This document shows, piece after piece, positions 31,789-41,784 of a DNA stretch of 64,000 bases. Where the stretch lies: contig GG745340.1 of assembly GCA_000151295.1 (NCBI GenBank), forward strand, positions 391,245 through 455,244. Direction: 5' to 3'. Origin of the DNA: Allomyces macrogynus ATCC 38327. Lineage: Eukaryota > Blastocladiomycota > Blastocladiomycetes > Blastocladiales > Blastocladiaceae. The position numbers and the translations under genes are program-made. Within the stretch, counting starts at the first letter, position 1; each line of letters begins with the position of its first letter. The notes beneath the pieces were generated by a model. That model saw only the letters and a list, made by a program, of their open reading frames with translations, searched no databases and was not told the origin of the DNA.

Positions 31789-31983
31789 GTGGACCAACTG
31801 CATGTGTTTGTGGAAACACGTTGGATTCATGGAAATATGTACAGAGAACCATCTCCACCGTGCGTCCACCGAGTTTTCGGCAAAAGCGCGCATCCAAAAC
31901 CGAAAGGGAACGATCCACGCCCAAAAAAACAAGAAACGGCACCCACAACGCGACGACACCAGCACAACCCCAATCCGCACGAC

Positions 31984-33228
31984 TTAGTGGAACGTCGACC
32001 GACGAGCACGACGCGCGCGCACGGCCTCGGCAAGCCGCTCGAGCACGGGCACCGTCTGTTCCCACGACAGGCACGCGTCGGTGATCGACTGGCCGTACTT
32101 CATATCCGCCGTAATCTCCTGGCGCCCTTCTTCCAAGAACGACTCGATCATGACGCCAAACACGTCGTTCGACCCGTGCGCGACCTGCCGGGCGATATCC
32201 TCGGCGACGAGCATCTGGTTGCGGTGCTTCTTTTGCGAGTTGCCGTGCGAGCAATCCACCATGACGGCCGCATTGGCCACCTTCGCATCCTTGAGCGCCT
32301 TGGCGGCCGCCGTGACGGACGGCTCGTCAAAGTTGGGCCCGGCAAGACCGCCGCGCAAGATCACATGGCACAGGTCGTTCCCGCGCGTCTTGGTGATCGC
32401 CGCCTGGCCCGTCTTGGTGACCCCCAAAAAGCGGTGCGGATGCGCGGCCGACTTGATCGCGTCAATCGCAATGGCCAGTCGCCCGTCGGTGCCGTTCTTG
32501 AACCCGACGGGGAACGAGACGCCCGACGTGAGTTCGCGGTGCAGCTGCGACTCGGTCGTGCGCGCGCCAATCGCGCCCCACGAAATCAAGTCGCCGAGGA
32601 ACTGCGGCGAAATCGTGTCGAGCAACTCGACGCCGATCGGCAGGCCGACGGTGCCTGCGACATATTCGAGAAACGAGCGCGCAACGCGCAAACCCTTGTT
32701 GATTTGGAAACTGCCGTCAAGGTCCGGGTCGTTGATGAGCCCTTTCCAACCGACGGTCGTGCGCGGCTTTTCAAAGTAGCACCGCATCACAATCACCAGG
32801 TCGTGGTCGAGCCGACGCGCCACCTGCGCCAGTCGGTGCGCGTAGTCCTTGGCGGCGGCCACGTCGTGGATCGAGCACGGGCCTACGACCACGAGGAGGC
32901 GGTCGTCGGCGCCTGTAAGCACTTGCGCGGCGCGCGCGCGGCCGAGAACAACGGTTTGCTTGGCCGTTGGCGACAACGGGATCTCAGCCTCGAGCAAAGC
33001 CGGCTGGATGAGCGGGTCGTACCCGTCGATGCGCACGTCGTCAGTGACTTGCGCCTCAACGTCTTGCAGCGCCGAGTCGGACCGCGACTGCGTGTCGCGG
33101 CCGGCGACGGGCTGCGGGTCGACGTGGCAGCCGCAGTCGGTCGTGGTCGCGGGTACGGGAGCGGGCTTGGCCGTCGCCGGAGCCGTGGTGGCGGCGGGTG
33201 CGACGGGCGTCGGGGTGGCAGTCATCAT
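31984..33228 (-). CDS. ARO4: 3-deoxy-D-arabino-heptulosonate-7-phosphate (DAHP) synthase, type I
   Basis: Condenses phosphoenolpyruvate and erythrose 4-phosphate in the first step of the shikimate pathway. The gene is intronless with 414 residues from the first of two adjacent ATGs. Signatures are VVGPCSIHD, MRCYFEKPRTTVGWKGLIND, PHRFLGVTKTGQAAITKTRG, CHVILRGG, VDCSHGNSQKK and the C-terminal YGQSITDACLSWEQT, all characteristic of AroG/ARO3/ARO4 enzymes. The N-terminal 55 residues are Ala/Pro/Thr-rich with a CGCH motif and extend beyond the usual start. Fungal isozymes differ in Phe or Tyr feedback control; the residues deciding this cannot be judged here, so the ARO4 symbol means the ARO3/ARO4 family. 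No organellar presequence is obvious. Confidence 0.95.
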   Translation of the reverse strand: MMTATPTPVAPAATTAPATAKPAPVPATTTDCGCHVDPQPVAGRDTQSRSDSALQDVEAQVTDDVRIDGYDPLIQPALLEAEIPLSPTAKQTVVLGRARAAQVLTGADDRLLVVVGPCSIHDVAAAKDYAHRLAQVARRLDHDLVIVMRCYFEKPRTTVGWKGLINDPDLDGSFQINKGLRVARSFLEYVAGTVGLPIGVELLDTISPQFLGDLISWGAIGARTTESQLHRELTSGVSFPVGFKNGTDGRLAIAIDAIKSAAHPHRFLGVTKTGQAAITKTRGNDLCHVILRGGLAGPNFDEPSVTAAAKALKDAKVANAAVMVDCSHGNSQKKHRNQMLVAEDIARQVAHGSNDVFGVMIESFLEEGRQEITADMKYGQSITDACLSWEQTVPVLERLAEAVRARRARRSTFH

Positions 33229-33996
33229 GGCGTGTTGGTCGAAGAACTTGGGAGAGAGGGAGGGATGGTAGGTCGAGCACGGGGGAGCGGACGCGACGGT
33301 GTGGGGACCCAGCGGCTTTATGGACGACGAGGAGGACCGGAGTGATCGCGGCAGACCAGAGAACAAAAGCGAGCAAGGAGCACGAGAACAATGGGTTCCG
33401 GTCGGCTCCAGCCAGCGAAAGGCACAAATGAACGGCGACGAAGCGAAATTCAACGATGCGCAAAGGCTCACAGCCACCAACGTGCTGGCGTGGACTGATC
33501 GCGCCGAGTTTTGCAGAGAAGGTGGAGAGCCAAATTGCGCGCATGTCGATTTTTGTGACAGGAAGTTCACGCCGTATGTGATTCAGCCTCCACCACAATC
33601 TTTTTTGATTGCGAGCGCAGGTGTCGATTCGTGGTCCGCGAGACGGGGAGCGGGACGAGAGCGCACGCGACTGGAGCAAAAGACTGGGTGGAGTAAGGAG
33701 GGGCGACAGCGAGGACCGGCCTGGGGCGGCGGCGAGGATGGGCGTGGATGTTGTCCGCGCCGTACTGTGCTATTACGACGCGTCTTGCCTTGCTCATGTG
33801 CTGGCCCACGATCATCGTTCATGGCATCGGGCACATTTGCCAGCATGTGGCCGGTATTGGCGGCGCATGTCGCGCTCGGTCCAATCCAGTCCAACCTATA
33901 CGAAACCAACAAACGACGATTGAATAATAATGTGCATGCCCACACTCCACTCCACTCTTTCTCTGCCAACCACCTCCGGCCCAGTCAGCCAGCCGC
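33229..33996. other. Intergenic region upstream of DAHP synthase
   Basis: Contains the DAHP synthase promoter and the 3' flank of the SIP5-like gene (both minus strand). A frame on the plus strand (33299-34000) is open but lacks any domain and is taken as a shadow. Confidence 0.4.
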
Positions 33997-35786
33997 CTAG
34001 GACGCGGCCGCCGACGACGACGCCACGACCCCCTCGGCCTCGTGCAGCGACGCGGCCGAAGGCGGCGCCGGCTTCTCTCCCAGCCCCGCGACCGCCGGTT
34101 CTGGCGGTGCCGCCGCGTCTGCAGGGTCGACGAGGGGGCTCACCGCGTCCGCCGTCGCAGCCTCTTCGTTCGGCGAGGACGATGACGGCTCGGTAGACGC
34201 GGGTAATGCCACCTCTTCGTCCGCATCCCGCCTTGATGCTGGTGCCGACGCGCCTTGGACACTCGTCGACTCCGCCTGCTGCCCCTGCTGCCCCTGCTGC
34301 TGTTCGCGCTGCTGCCGCTGCGTCCTCGCCTCCTCCTCGGCCAAACTCTGCCGAATCGCCTCCATCACCATCAGTTCCTCCAAGTCCACATCAAACGCCG
34401 GCGCCGCCGGGACCGCCGACGCCGCTGGGGACCGATCCGACCGGCTCGACCGGGACGACCGCGCGCGACTATTCCCACCTCCACCGAGAGTCATGGCGAG
34501 CAACGCCGCCGTTGCCGCGGCCGCCGGAATCGTGCCCGCCTGCTGCTGCTCGACCAACAGCCGGCGAATCCGGCCTGCGGCCGCCTCTTGGTGCTCGCGC
34601 AACGCGTCGAGCTGGTGCTGCTGCTTGAGCTGCCGTACGTACTCAGGCCGAATCGCGTCGGAGGTGATGGGGTCGCCCGGGGAGGATGTGGAAGTCGTGG
34701 TCTCGGTAGAGGGACGCGCGCCGACCGCCGAGTCTGAATCGGTGTCGTTGGCCGACATGGTCGGGAGCGCCGAGGTCGATGCCGACCGCGTCGTGCGCGT
34801 ATACGTGGTCGCGGTCACGGTGAGCGGCGCGCGCGGGGAGACGGAGAGGTCGGTCGCGCCGAGAGAGTGCGCGGAGGTTGTGGATGGCCATGGGTCCGGG
34901 GCAGCCAGGTGAGACGAGGACGACGAGGTGGTCGGGACCGCAATTGGTTCCGTCGTGGCCGGTGCAGAACAGGCTGGGAGCGGGGTCGGGTTCGGCGGCG
35001 TGTAATAGACGGCGAATCCGGGCATCGCACAGTAGGGGCAGTCGGCGGGATTGGTCGCGTCCGGCCGCTTGATTTGCACAAAGCACTCGGTGCAAATCGG
35101 CTGGTCGCAGCACTTGGACCGGTTGATGTTTTGCGCCGTGAACTGGTGGTGACGTAAGCGTGTTAACTTGGGTCGACGTGCGCTCGCGGGCATCCCTGGC
35201 CGAGGACGGAGGAGGGGACGGGACGCACCAGAAAGCAAATGGGACACTCAATCGCGCCGCCGACGCGCGCCATCCAGGCCTTGACGCGCGCCACGTCCTC
35301 GGTGTCCGCTGCCGAGGCCGAACCCGCGGACGCTGGTGTGCTGCCATCGGCGACGAGCGACGCTGCGGCCATCGCGGCAATCTCATCCTCGTCCACATCT
35401 TCCAGCCCCGCGTAAAATGGGGCCAGCCGGCGCGCGCGGATCAGGTCCCGGACGAGGTACGGGTCGTAGTGGTGCGTCGCGTGGTAGAGCGCATTCACGG
35501 GCGCAACGTGCCCGCCATCGACGATTTCGGAGGCGTCAATCGGCTCGCGCTGCTGTTGCGCCTGCTCGGCGGCCTGTCGCGCCGCACGGCGCGCAGCTCG
35601 ACGGGCGGCAGCATCGGTGTCTCGCAAGGAGCCGGTCGAGCGGGAGCTGAGGGCCGCGCGGCGCGACGCGTCGAGTGAGGAACCGGGGTAGCCGTGATGG
35701 TGCGAGGACCGGTGCCGTGACGAGGTGTCGGCGGACGCGCGCGCAGTGGGCGCGTCGGTCGGAAGCGCGCTCTGGCTGTTGCCCAT
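33997..35786 (-). CDS. SIP5-like RING-variant zinc finger protein, probable E3 ligase
   Basis: Two exons, 35229-35786 and 33997-35142, give 567 residues. The zinc finger is split by the intron: AIECPICFL at the end of exon 1, then [20 protein letters not shown] and [17 protein letters not shown] in exon 2. This matches fungal SIP5 (Snf1-interacting protein) and plant DA2-type proteins. The N-terminus MGNSQS fits an N-myristoylation site, so membrane attachment is possible. A helix [20 protein letters not shown] near residue 460 resembles a ubiquitin-interacting motif (LxxAIxxSLxE), supporting a ubiquitin role. The remainder is Ser/Thr/Gln-rich. Stop TAG. The intron (86 nt) begins GTGCGT and ends CACCAG. 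Confidence 0.75.
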
Positions 35787-36307
35787 CGTGGCAGTGAAGT
35801 GGTTGGCGAGTCGGGTCGGGTTGGGTCGGGGTCGAAGGGACGGGGTCTTGGATGCGGTGTAAATAGTCAGGTTGAGGTTGCGCGTGCAGCCGATGTGCGT
35901 GCGGGTCCAGGGCGCGTCGAGTGCGGGGAGTCGGAGGGGGTGCGAGCGCGCGCTGGAACGCCTGGCGTGAGAATGCGCGTCGTTGTGGATGGCGAGCGGA
36001 CACGCGAGAGGAGCGATGGTGGAGCGCGCAGGGGCAAGCTGCCGTGCAGGAAGCGAGCAGACGACGACGCGTGTGTCCTGGTGTGTGTGTCCTGGTCGCA
36101 CCGCGCCAAGCTGGCTTGACACTTCCAGTTGCGCCCTGCCCATTCCTGTCGTGACCGCCACGTGCACCTGGGCGACACTGTCACCCAGCCCTCTCCCCTC
36201 CACCGTCCCCATCGTCGTCGTCCACTCGTGCCGCCACCTGCTCAAGAATAAATGAATTTCCGGCACCTTCCATCGCTCAGCGACTCACTCCACCCACTCA
36301 CCTGCAC
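35787..36307. other. Intergenic region upstream of the SIP5-like gene
   Basis: Promoter of the minus-strand gene starting at 35786 and 3' flank of the F-box gene. No coding feature is supported. Confidence 0.4.
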
Positions 36308-37686
36308 TCAAAAATGGCTTGCGCGGTGCAGCTGCACCGAATCCACATCCGTCAATTTCCGCCACCCGCTCAGCCGCGCGACCGCGCCCGCATCGAGCCC
36401 CGCCGGCATCCCACGCCCTGCTGCCGTCGTCGTCATCCGACACGTCAGCGACCCGATCGCGGGTGCTGGTGCATTCACCGGCGCGTGACCTGCGGGCGCG
36501 CCCAAGGGACACGCGCGCTTGCTCGCGGCACCCACCATATCAACGTCGCTGTCCACGTCCATGAGCGCGACCGAACGGACAAGCGGGACGACGGCGGCCG
36601 CGGCGGCAGCCGAGTTTCGCCGGCGGACGTGCCGCACGACGGTGGGTGATCCGGGGGGCGCGAGGGTTGGCAGGACGATCTGCACAGCCACATCCACCGC
36701 GGCGAGCGGCGTTCCGCTCGCAATCATCCACCCGTCACCCAAATATTTTCGCGCATCCGCCACGACCGGTCGCGGCCGGCCGGCTTGCACTTGTCCGCGC
36801 GCAAGGAACCGGAACAGGTGCGTCCACGACACGACTTGCCGCGACTGCGCGACGTCGAGCACACGGTGCGTTGCCGTGAAGGATTCGTAAATCGTCGACC
36901 GGAACGCGACTTCGTGTGGGGTGCCGAGGACCGCGGGGCCCTCGATCAGTTGACGGTCGTGTGGGGTCAATCTTGCGGCAGCGGCGGCGGCGGTGCTTGA
37001 CGGGGTGCTGTTGTTGGGTGCAACGGTGGGCGCGATCGAGGTCGGGTGCATCGAGAGAACGTGCATTTCGTCGCAGGATGGCGAGTAGGGACCTGGATAG
37101 AGAAATCGAGGTGATCAGACGTCGTCCTTCACGCTGCTTTCACGCTGACCCGTTTGGGTGTAATCAGACCCGTATGGGTGTAATCAATCAACCGGTGCCG
37201 ATGCACCGGGTCGACCCCCGTCCTCCTCGGCAACCCCACCGCAGCAGCCATCTCAAGCGTCATCCTGAGGCACCACCACGTTGACGTTTGGACGATATCG
37301 AGCGCCAACTGCGCGACGCGCCGGTCCACGTCATGGTCCATGATCACATCCTGATCCTCACCCACCACGTCTACCTCGAGCACACACAGTTCGGCATCTG
37401 GGTGCACGGCGACAACGCGCATCGGCACCGTACTGAGCGGCGCGTCGGTCGCACCACTCCCGAGCGCGGCCATCGACCAGTGCAGCTGCAGTGGGATCCC
37501 GCCGCGTAACAGGTATCGCGCGATGGCGTGTTGCGAATGGTGGAGCATGGTCGTGGACGTGGCGCGCAGCCGCGCGAGTGCGCCCAGTTCGGCGGCGGCA
37601 ACGTGGTCGAGAATACGGGCGAGGACGGGCTCAGGCAGTGCGCCGATGCAGCACGGCGGGTTCGCCGGCGTGACGCAGGACAGCAT
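36308..37686 (-). CDS. F-box-like protein, substrate unknown
   Basis: Proposed exons 37170-37686 and 36308-37092 give 433 residues. The N-terminus has an F-box-like helix bundle: IGALPEPVLARILDHVAAAE followed by LGALARLRATSTTM. F-box proteins recruit targets to SCF ubiquitin ligases through this segment. The remainder, with RYLLRGGIPLQLHWSM and RLIEGPAVLGTPHEVAFRST-type stretches, has no repeats or catalytic motif that I recognise. The intron donor (GTCTGA) is weak and sits in a 20-bp tandem duplication at 37148-37187, so the junction is uncertain. The gene is divergent from the old yellow enzyme gene. Confidence 0.55.
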
Positions 37687-38540
37687 CGTTGAAGTGCAAG
37701 GGGGTAACACGGGAAGACTCGGCGCTTCGCGCTGGCGGGTGGAGACAACGGCGCGAGGTGGCGACAACCACTTGGGGCAGAGGCAACGGCGTGGATGCGG
37801 GACAAGGGTCTAGACCGGCCGGATTGTCGTTGTGGCGGTGGCGGTCGATGGATGGTTGCGCGTGCGTTGTCGGCGCGCGCGCGAGGTCGGAGCAGACAGG
37901 AACAAGGGGACCCGGATTCTCAAACGAGCCAGCGATGGCGCAAGCCAGGGCGGGTTGGGTGGTTGCGTCGGCTGCGAACCAGCAAGGGAACCAAGGGAAC
38001 CAGTGGTCGGGCGTGTCGGGTGCAGTCGTCGTCCTCGATGGATGGTGCCGTCGAGGAGAGAGAAGAGGCCCGGCATCGGACTTCATGACGACTGCTGCAC
38101 CACGGCCGTGCTGCCGTCGGGCACCCGTGGGAGTGTTGTGGATGGAGGGTGTCCAAGGTTGAACGGTGCGAGTTGCGAAACGATCCCATGTCTTCGGGCG
38201 ACGTCTGTCGAGCGAGGCGGAAAGAAGAGGGCGCAACTCTAATTTGCGTCTTCTGCGCCGAACGTGGATGACCGGGCCTGACATGTCATCCTTGCGTCAC
38301 GATGCGTGCATGGGACCGGCCAAAGGGACCCTCGCGCGATCGGCAGGACAAGCGTGACAAAGATTCGTCCGCAGGATGGCCCGACCCCATGTCGCCATCC
38401 CATCGGGGGACCAGATCGCCACCAACATCCACCCGGCCGCTCACGTTCGCGACGCCCACAGGGGGTGATCTCTTCAAAAAGCACTGCGACCTCCTCTCTC
38501 TCCCCGTTCGGACGCCGCCCAAGTACAGCCAACGACCAAG
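37687..38540. promoter_or_regulatory. Divergent promoter region between F-box gene and old yellow enzyme gene
   Basis: 854 bp without a supported gene. Frames on both strands are Arg/Pro-rich shadows. Must hold the 5' regions of both flanking genes. Confidence 0.4.
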
Positions 38541-39722
38541 ATGACCGTCACCGACGACGCCACCCAGCATTACTTTGTGCAGCAGCATGCGACCCCGGGC
38601 GCCGCACACGACCCGACCACCGCGCCCGCACTCTTCCAGCCGCTGACCATCCGCGACGTGACCTTCCCGAACCGCATCCAAGTCTCCCCTATGTGCATGT
38701 TTTCGGCGCACCCCGTCGCCGGCATCGCGACCGACTTCCACCTCGTGCACGTGGGCCAATTCGCGCTCCGCGGCGTAGGCCTGACCATGATGGAAGCCGC
38801 GGCAGTGACCCCGGAGGGCCGGATTTGCCCCAATGATCTCGGCCTGTGGTCGGATACCCAGATCGCGCCGCTGAAACGCATCGCCGACTTTGTTCACCAC
38901 CACGAGGGCAAGCTTGGGATCCAGCTCGCGCACGCCGGCCGCAAGGCGTGCATGTACGCGCCGTTTGTCCCGGACCTCGGGCGCGGACTCGTGCCGGAAT
39001 CCGACGGCGGGTGGCCGAACGCGGTCGTCGCGCCGTCGGCCGTGCAGTGGGACATGACCATGGCGATGCCACACGAGCTGTCCGTTGACGAAATCCAGGC
39101 CCTGGTCACGTCGTTTGCCGCCGCGGCGGTCCGGTGCGACCAGGCGGGCTTTGACGTGGTCGAGATCCACGGCGCGCACGGGTACCTAATCCACCAATTC
39201 CTGTCCCCCGTGTCGAACACGCGCACCGACGCGTACGGTGGACCGCTTGAGAACCGCGCGCGGTTCCTGGTGGAAATTGTGCAGGCTGTCCGCGCCGTCT
39301 GGCCCGCCGAGAAACCGGTCTTCCTGCGGCTGTCGTGCACCGACTGGGTCGCCAGTTCATCGTGGGACATTGACGAGGTCATTGAAGTCGCGAAATTGGT
39401 CGCGCCGCTCGGCGTTGACGTGCTCGACTGCTCGTCCGGCGGGAACCACCCGGAGCAGAAGATTCCCGTGGGGCCGCTCTACCAGGTGCCGTTTGCGCAT
39501 CGCGTCAAGGAGGCGGTGCCGAGCCTGAAAGTGGTGGCCGTCGGGTTGATCACGTCGGCGCAGGAAGCGAATGAGGTGGTCGAGGAGGGCAAGGCGGATG
39601 CGGTCATGCTCGCGCGCGAGTTTTTGCGTGACGGGTGGGTGTATCACGCGGCGCACGAGCTGGGCGTGGAGGTTGCGTTTATTGACCAGTACCGTGCAGG
39701 CAAGCGCCGACCCAAGATGTAA
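38541..39722 (+). CDS. NADH:flavin oxidoreductase, class III (YqjM-like) old yellow enzyme
   Basis: An intronless TIM-barrel flavoenzyme of 393 residues. VSPMCMFSAHP holds the cysteine that tunes FMN in YqjM-type enzymes, and FALRGVGLTMMEAAAVTPEG and QLAHAGRKA follow as in that class. The substrate-binding histidines are in EIHGAHGYLIHQFLSP. FMN phosphate binding is by VGLITSAQEANEVVEEGKAD and AREFLRDGW. The enzyme reduces activated C=C bonds of enones with NAD(P)H; the natural substrate is unknown. The high similarity to bacterial YqjM relatives is typical for fungal class III enzymes and does not by itself show recent transfer. GC content and codon bias match the neighbours. Confidence 0.93.
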   Translation: MTVTDDATQHYFVQQHATPGAAHDPTTAPALFQPLTIRDVTFPNRIQVSPMCMFSAHPVAGIATDFHLVHVGQFALRGVGLTMMEAAAVTPEGRICPNDLGLWSDTQIAPLKRIADFVHHHEGKLGIQLAHAGRKACMYAPFVPDLGRGLVPESDGGWPNAVVAPSAVQWDMTMAMPHELSVDEIQALVTSFAAAAVRCDQAGFDVVEIHGAHGYLIHQFLSPVSNTRTDAYGGPLENRARFLVEIVQAVRAVWPAEKPVFLRLSCTDWVASSSWDIDEVIEVAKLVAPLGVDVLDCSSGGNHPEQKIPVGPLYQVPFAHRVKEAVPSLKVVAVGLITSAQEANEVVEEGKADAVMLAREFLRDGWVYHAAHELGVEVAFIDQYRAGKRRPKM

Positions 39723-39941
39723 GATGGGTGGAGAGTGCGCGCGTGGCCTGGTCGTGGCGTTGGTTGCAATATTGCTGCGTTGGATTTTGTGTTCGGGTTG
39801 TGTTTCTCGCTGTAGCAATAGTTAAATGGCCACATCGAGTCTCTCTGGATTTCATTTGTGTGAGGGTTGGCTGGAACCTGGTGCGCTTGCATTGGAGGGT
39901 CAAAACCGTGTATTTGCACAGAACAGCTTGAGCATCTTAGA

Positions 39942-41508
39942 CTATGCACTCGTCGCTGGCTCCTCGAGCCCTTCGGCCTGCACCTGCTGGGCCTCGGCCA
40001 CAATCTGCTCCTCATCCGGGTTCGGCAGCGGCTCAAGCAGCGTGTCGAGACCGGTCTCGGCCCGCCACATATCGAGCACAGCGTCCAGATCCACGTCCAT
40101 GTCGAGGTCGGCGGTGGGCCACGAGACGACGGTCATGGGCGCGCCGTCAGCAGCGGAGACAACCGGCTCGTCCGACCCGGCCGCGTTGGGACGGTGGACA
40201 AAGCGCGTCGTGTGGAGAATGTCTGGGGATCCGAAACCGTGTCAGTGGCCGAATATCAAGTGAGACCGTTCGCAAAATCAAGACTGTACCTTCGGGGCAC
40301 GGCAGCAACAGTGCCATCGCGCGGTCCACATCCGCCTCCGACGATCCGCGGAAATGCACGACAAACGTGCCGTCCGGACACACTTTCAGCTCCGAGCACG
40401 CGTGCACGACCTGGACAGCCTCCCCCTCCCCATCCGCGGGCGGTGGGACCACATAGATTCCGAGCCCCGTATCTTCGCGCACAGGCCGCTGCGTAACGAC
40501 CAGCGCGCCGTACGTCGGCGCCCCCACCGACGCGGAACTCGCTGCCGTGATGTGCCCCGGGTTCGTGACGAGCCGCTTGGCCGTAAACTCCTGCGCCGGA
40601 TCGAGGTCCACCTTGACGCGCCAGACTTGCGCGTCCGCGTCCCACAATACAGACGTGATGGGCCGGCCGAGAATGTAGACGCCGGCGTAGACGGCCGCGA
40701 CGCGGCACAACGCCTGGGCGACCTCGGCGCCGACACCGTACTGGGCGAGCAGGAACGGAGACGCGCCAAATCGGCCCATCGATTGCAGGTACTTGTGTGC
40801 GCGCGCCATGCCCTCAGCCACGGGGAGAGAGGAACCGGGGGTGCGCGAGAGGGCGACGCCGTGCACGAACACGTCTTGCAGCGCGCCGGTGAGCCCGTTT
40901 TGCGTGAGGTAGTCGGCAAACGAGCCTTCTACGATGTAGCGCGATCAGAGGCACGTCGTGGCAACAGATTCCTGTCGAACGTAGGTACCGGTCGCGGGCG
41001 GCGCGTCCATGGCCATACTCGTCGTGAAGAACCGCATCAGCCGGCGCTTATCAGCAAGCGACAAGTCTTTACTCGCAAACACGTCCTCTTTACTCGCCGG
41101 CACGAGCAACGCCTGGTCTCCACCGGGCGCGGTGCCGCGATGGACGCGCGTCGCCTCGGTGAGCTTGAAATCGAGGTGCCGCCCGACGCCCGTCGTGGCA
41201 AAGAGGTCGACGACGGATCCGCGCGCGTAGAGCAGCTTCGGGTTGAGCTCGAGAGCGAATTCACGCGACTTGTTGGCGAGCCAGGTGGCATGGTCTGGGT
41301 CAGTTGCGTGGCGCAGGTCGGTGTAGCACCCAAGCGTGCTGAGCGACGTCAGGTCGTGGAAGGAGAGCGCGGCCGAGGCGGCGCCGTAGTGGGGGCGCGC
41401 GTCGAGGTGCAAAATCGTGTGGCCCTTGCGCGCGTAGGCGGCGGCGAGGAGCGATTCGGCGACGCCGGTGCCGAGCACGAGCACGTCAAAGTGGTTTGGG
41501 TCGGCCAT
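39942..41508 (-). CDS. MRS6: Rab escort protein (MRS6/CHM family)
   Basis: Exons 40989-41508, 40290-40928 and 39942-40222 (introns 60 and 67 nt, phases consistent) give 479 residues. The N-terminus FDVLVLGTGVAESLLAAAYA is the GDI/REP dinucleotide-fold motif, with LDARPHYGAASA after it. YARGSVVDLFATTGVGRHLD, LVPASKEDVFASKDL and EKR-type DKRRLMRFF follow, matching REP rather than GDI. SVGAPTYGAL and the C-terminal DILHTTRFVHRP are in the expected places. REP presents newly made Rab GTPases to geranylgeranyltransferase II and delivers them to membranes. An apparent in-frame TGA near 40942 lies inside the first intron. The acidic tail ends at a TAG. It is divergent from the MSH5 locus. Confidence 0.88.
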
Positions 41509-41784
41509 GGCGCGGTAGGATCGCTCGGACAAGTTGAAGTGGGCGTGCGCTTTTCTGTTGGATGGGTTCTGATGGCGCGCTTGCGAGCTGCGGTTGGGCC
41601 GTCGTCGTGGTGGATGTGCTCTAGGTGCTGTCGACGTCGTCGTGGTCGCGATGGCCTCCAGCGGGCAACAGTCAGCGGCGAAGTGCCGGCGACGCGAGGG
41701 TGCGTGCGGGAGCCGGACTGTGCGCGCGTGACGCATGTGACAGGCGAGTGACTCGATGCGCTGCTTGCCTTGATCGAGGCCGTG

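Noticed and set aside
31789..33345. 518-codon plus-strand ORF opposite DAHP synthase
   Set aside because: Antisense shadow of a highly conserved enzyme gene.
34265..34325. Microsatellite-like CTGC repeats
   Set aside because: They encode the Gln-rich tract of the SIP5-like protein; no separate repeat feature needed.
38541..39722. Recent bacterial transfer of the old yellow enzyme gene
   Set aside because: Intronless and bacterial-like, but class III enzymes are widespread in fungi and base composition matches the neighbours.
40929..40988. In-frame TGA in the Rab escort protein gene
   Set aside because: It lies in a 60-nt GT-AG intron whose removal gives a correct frame (ATEGSFADYL).
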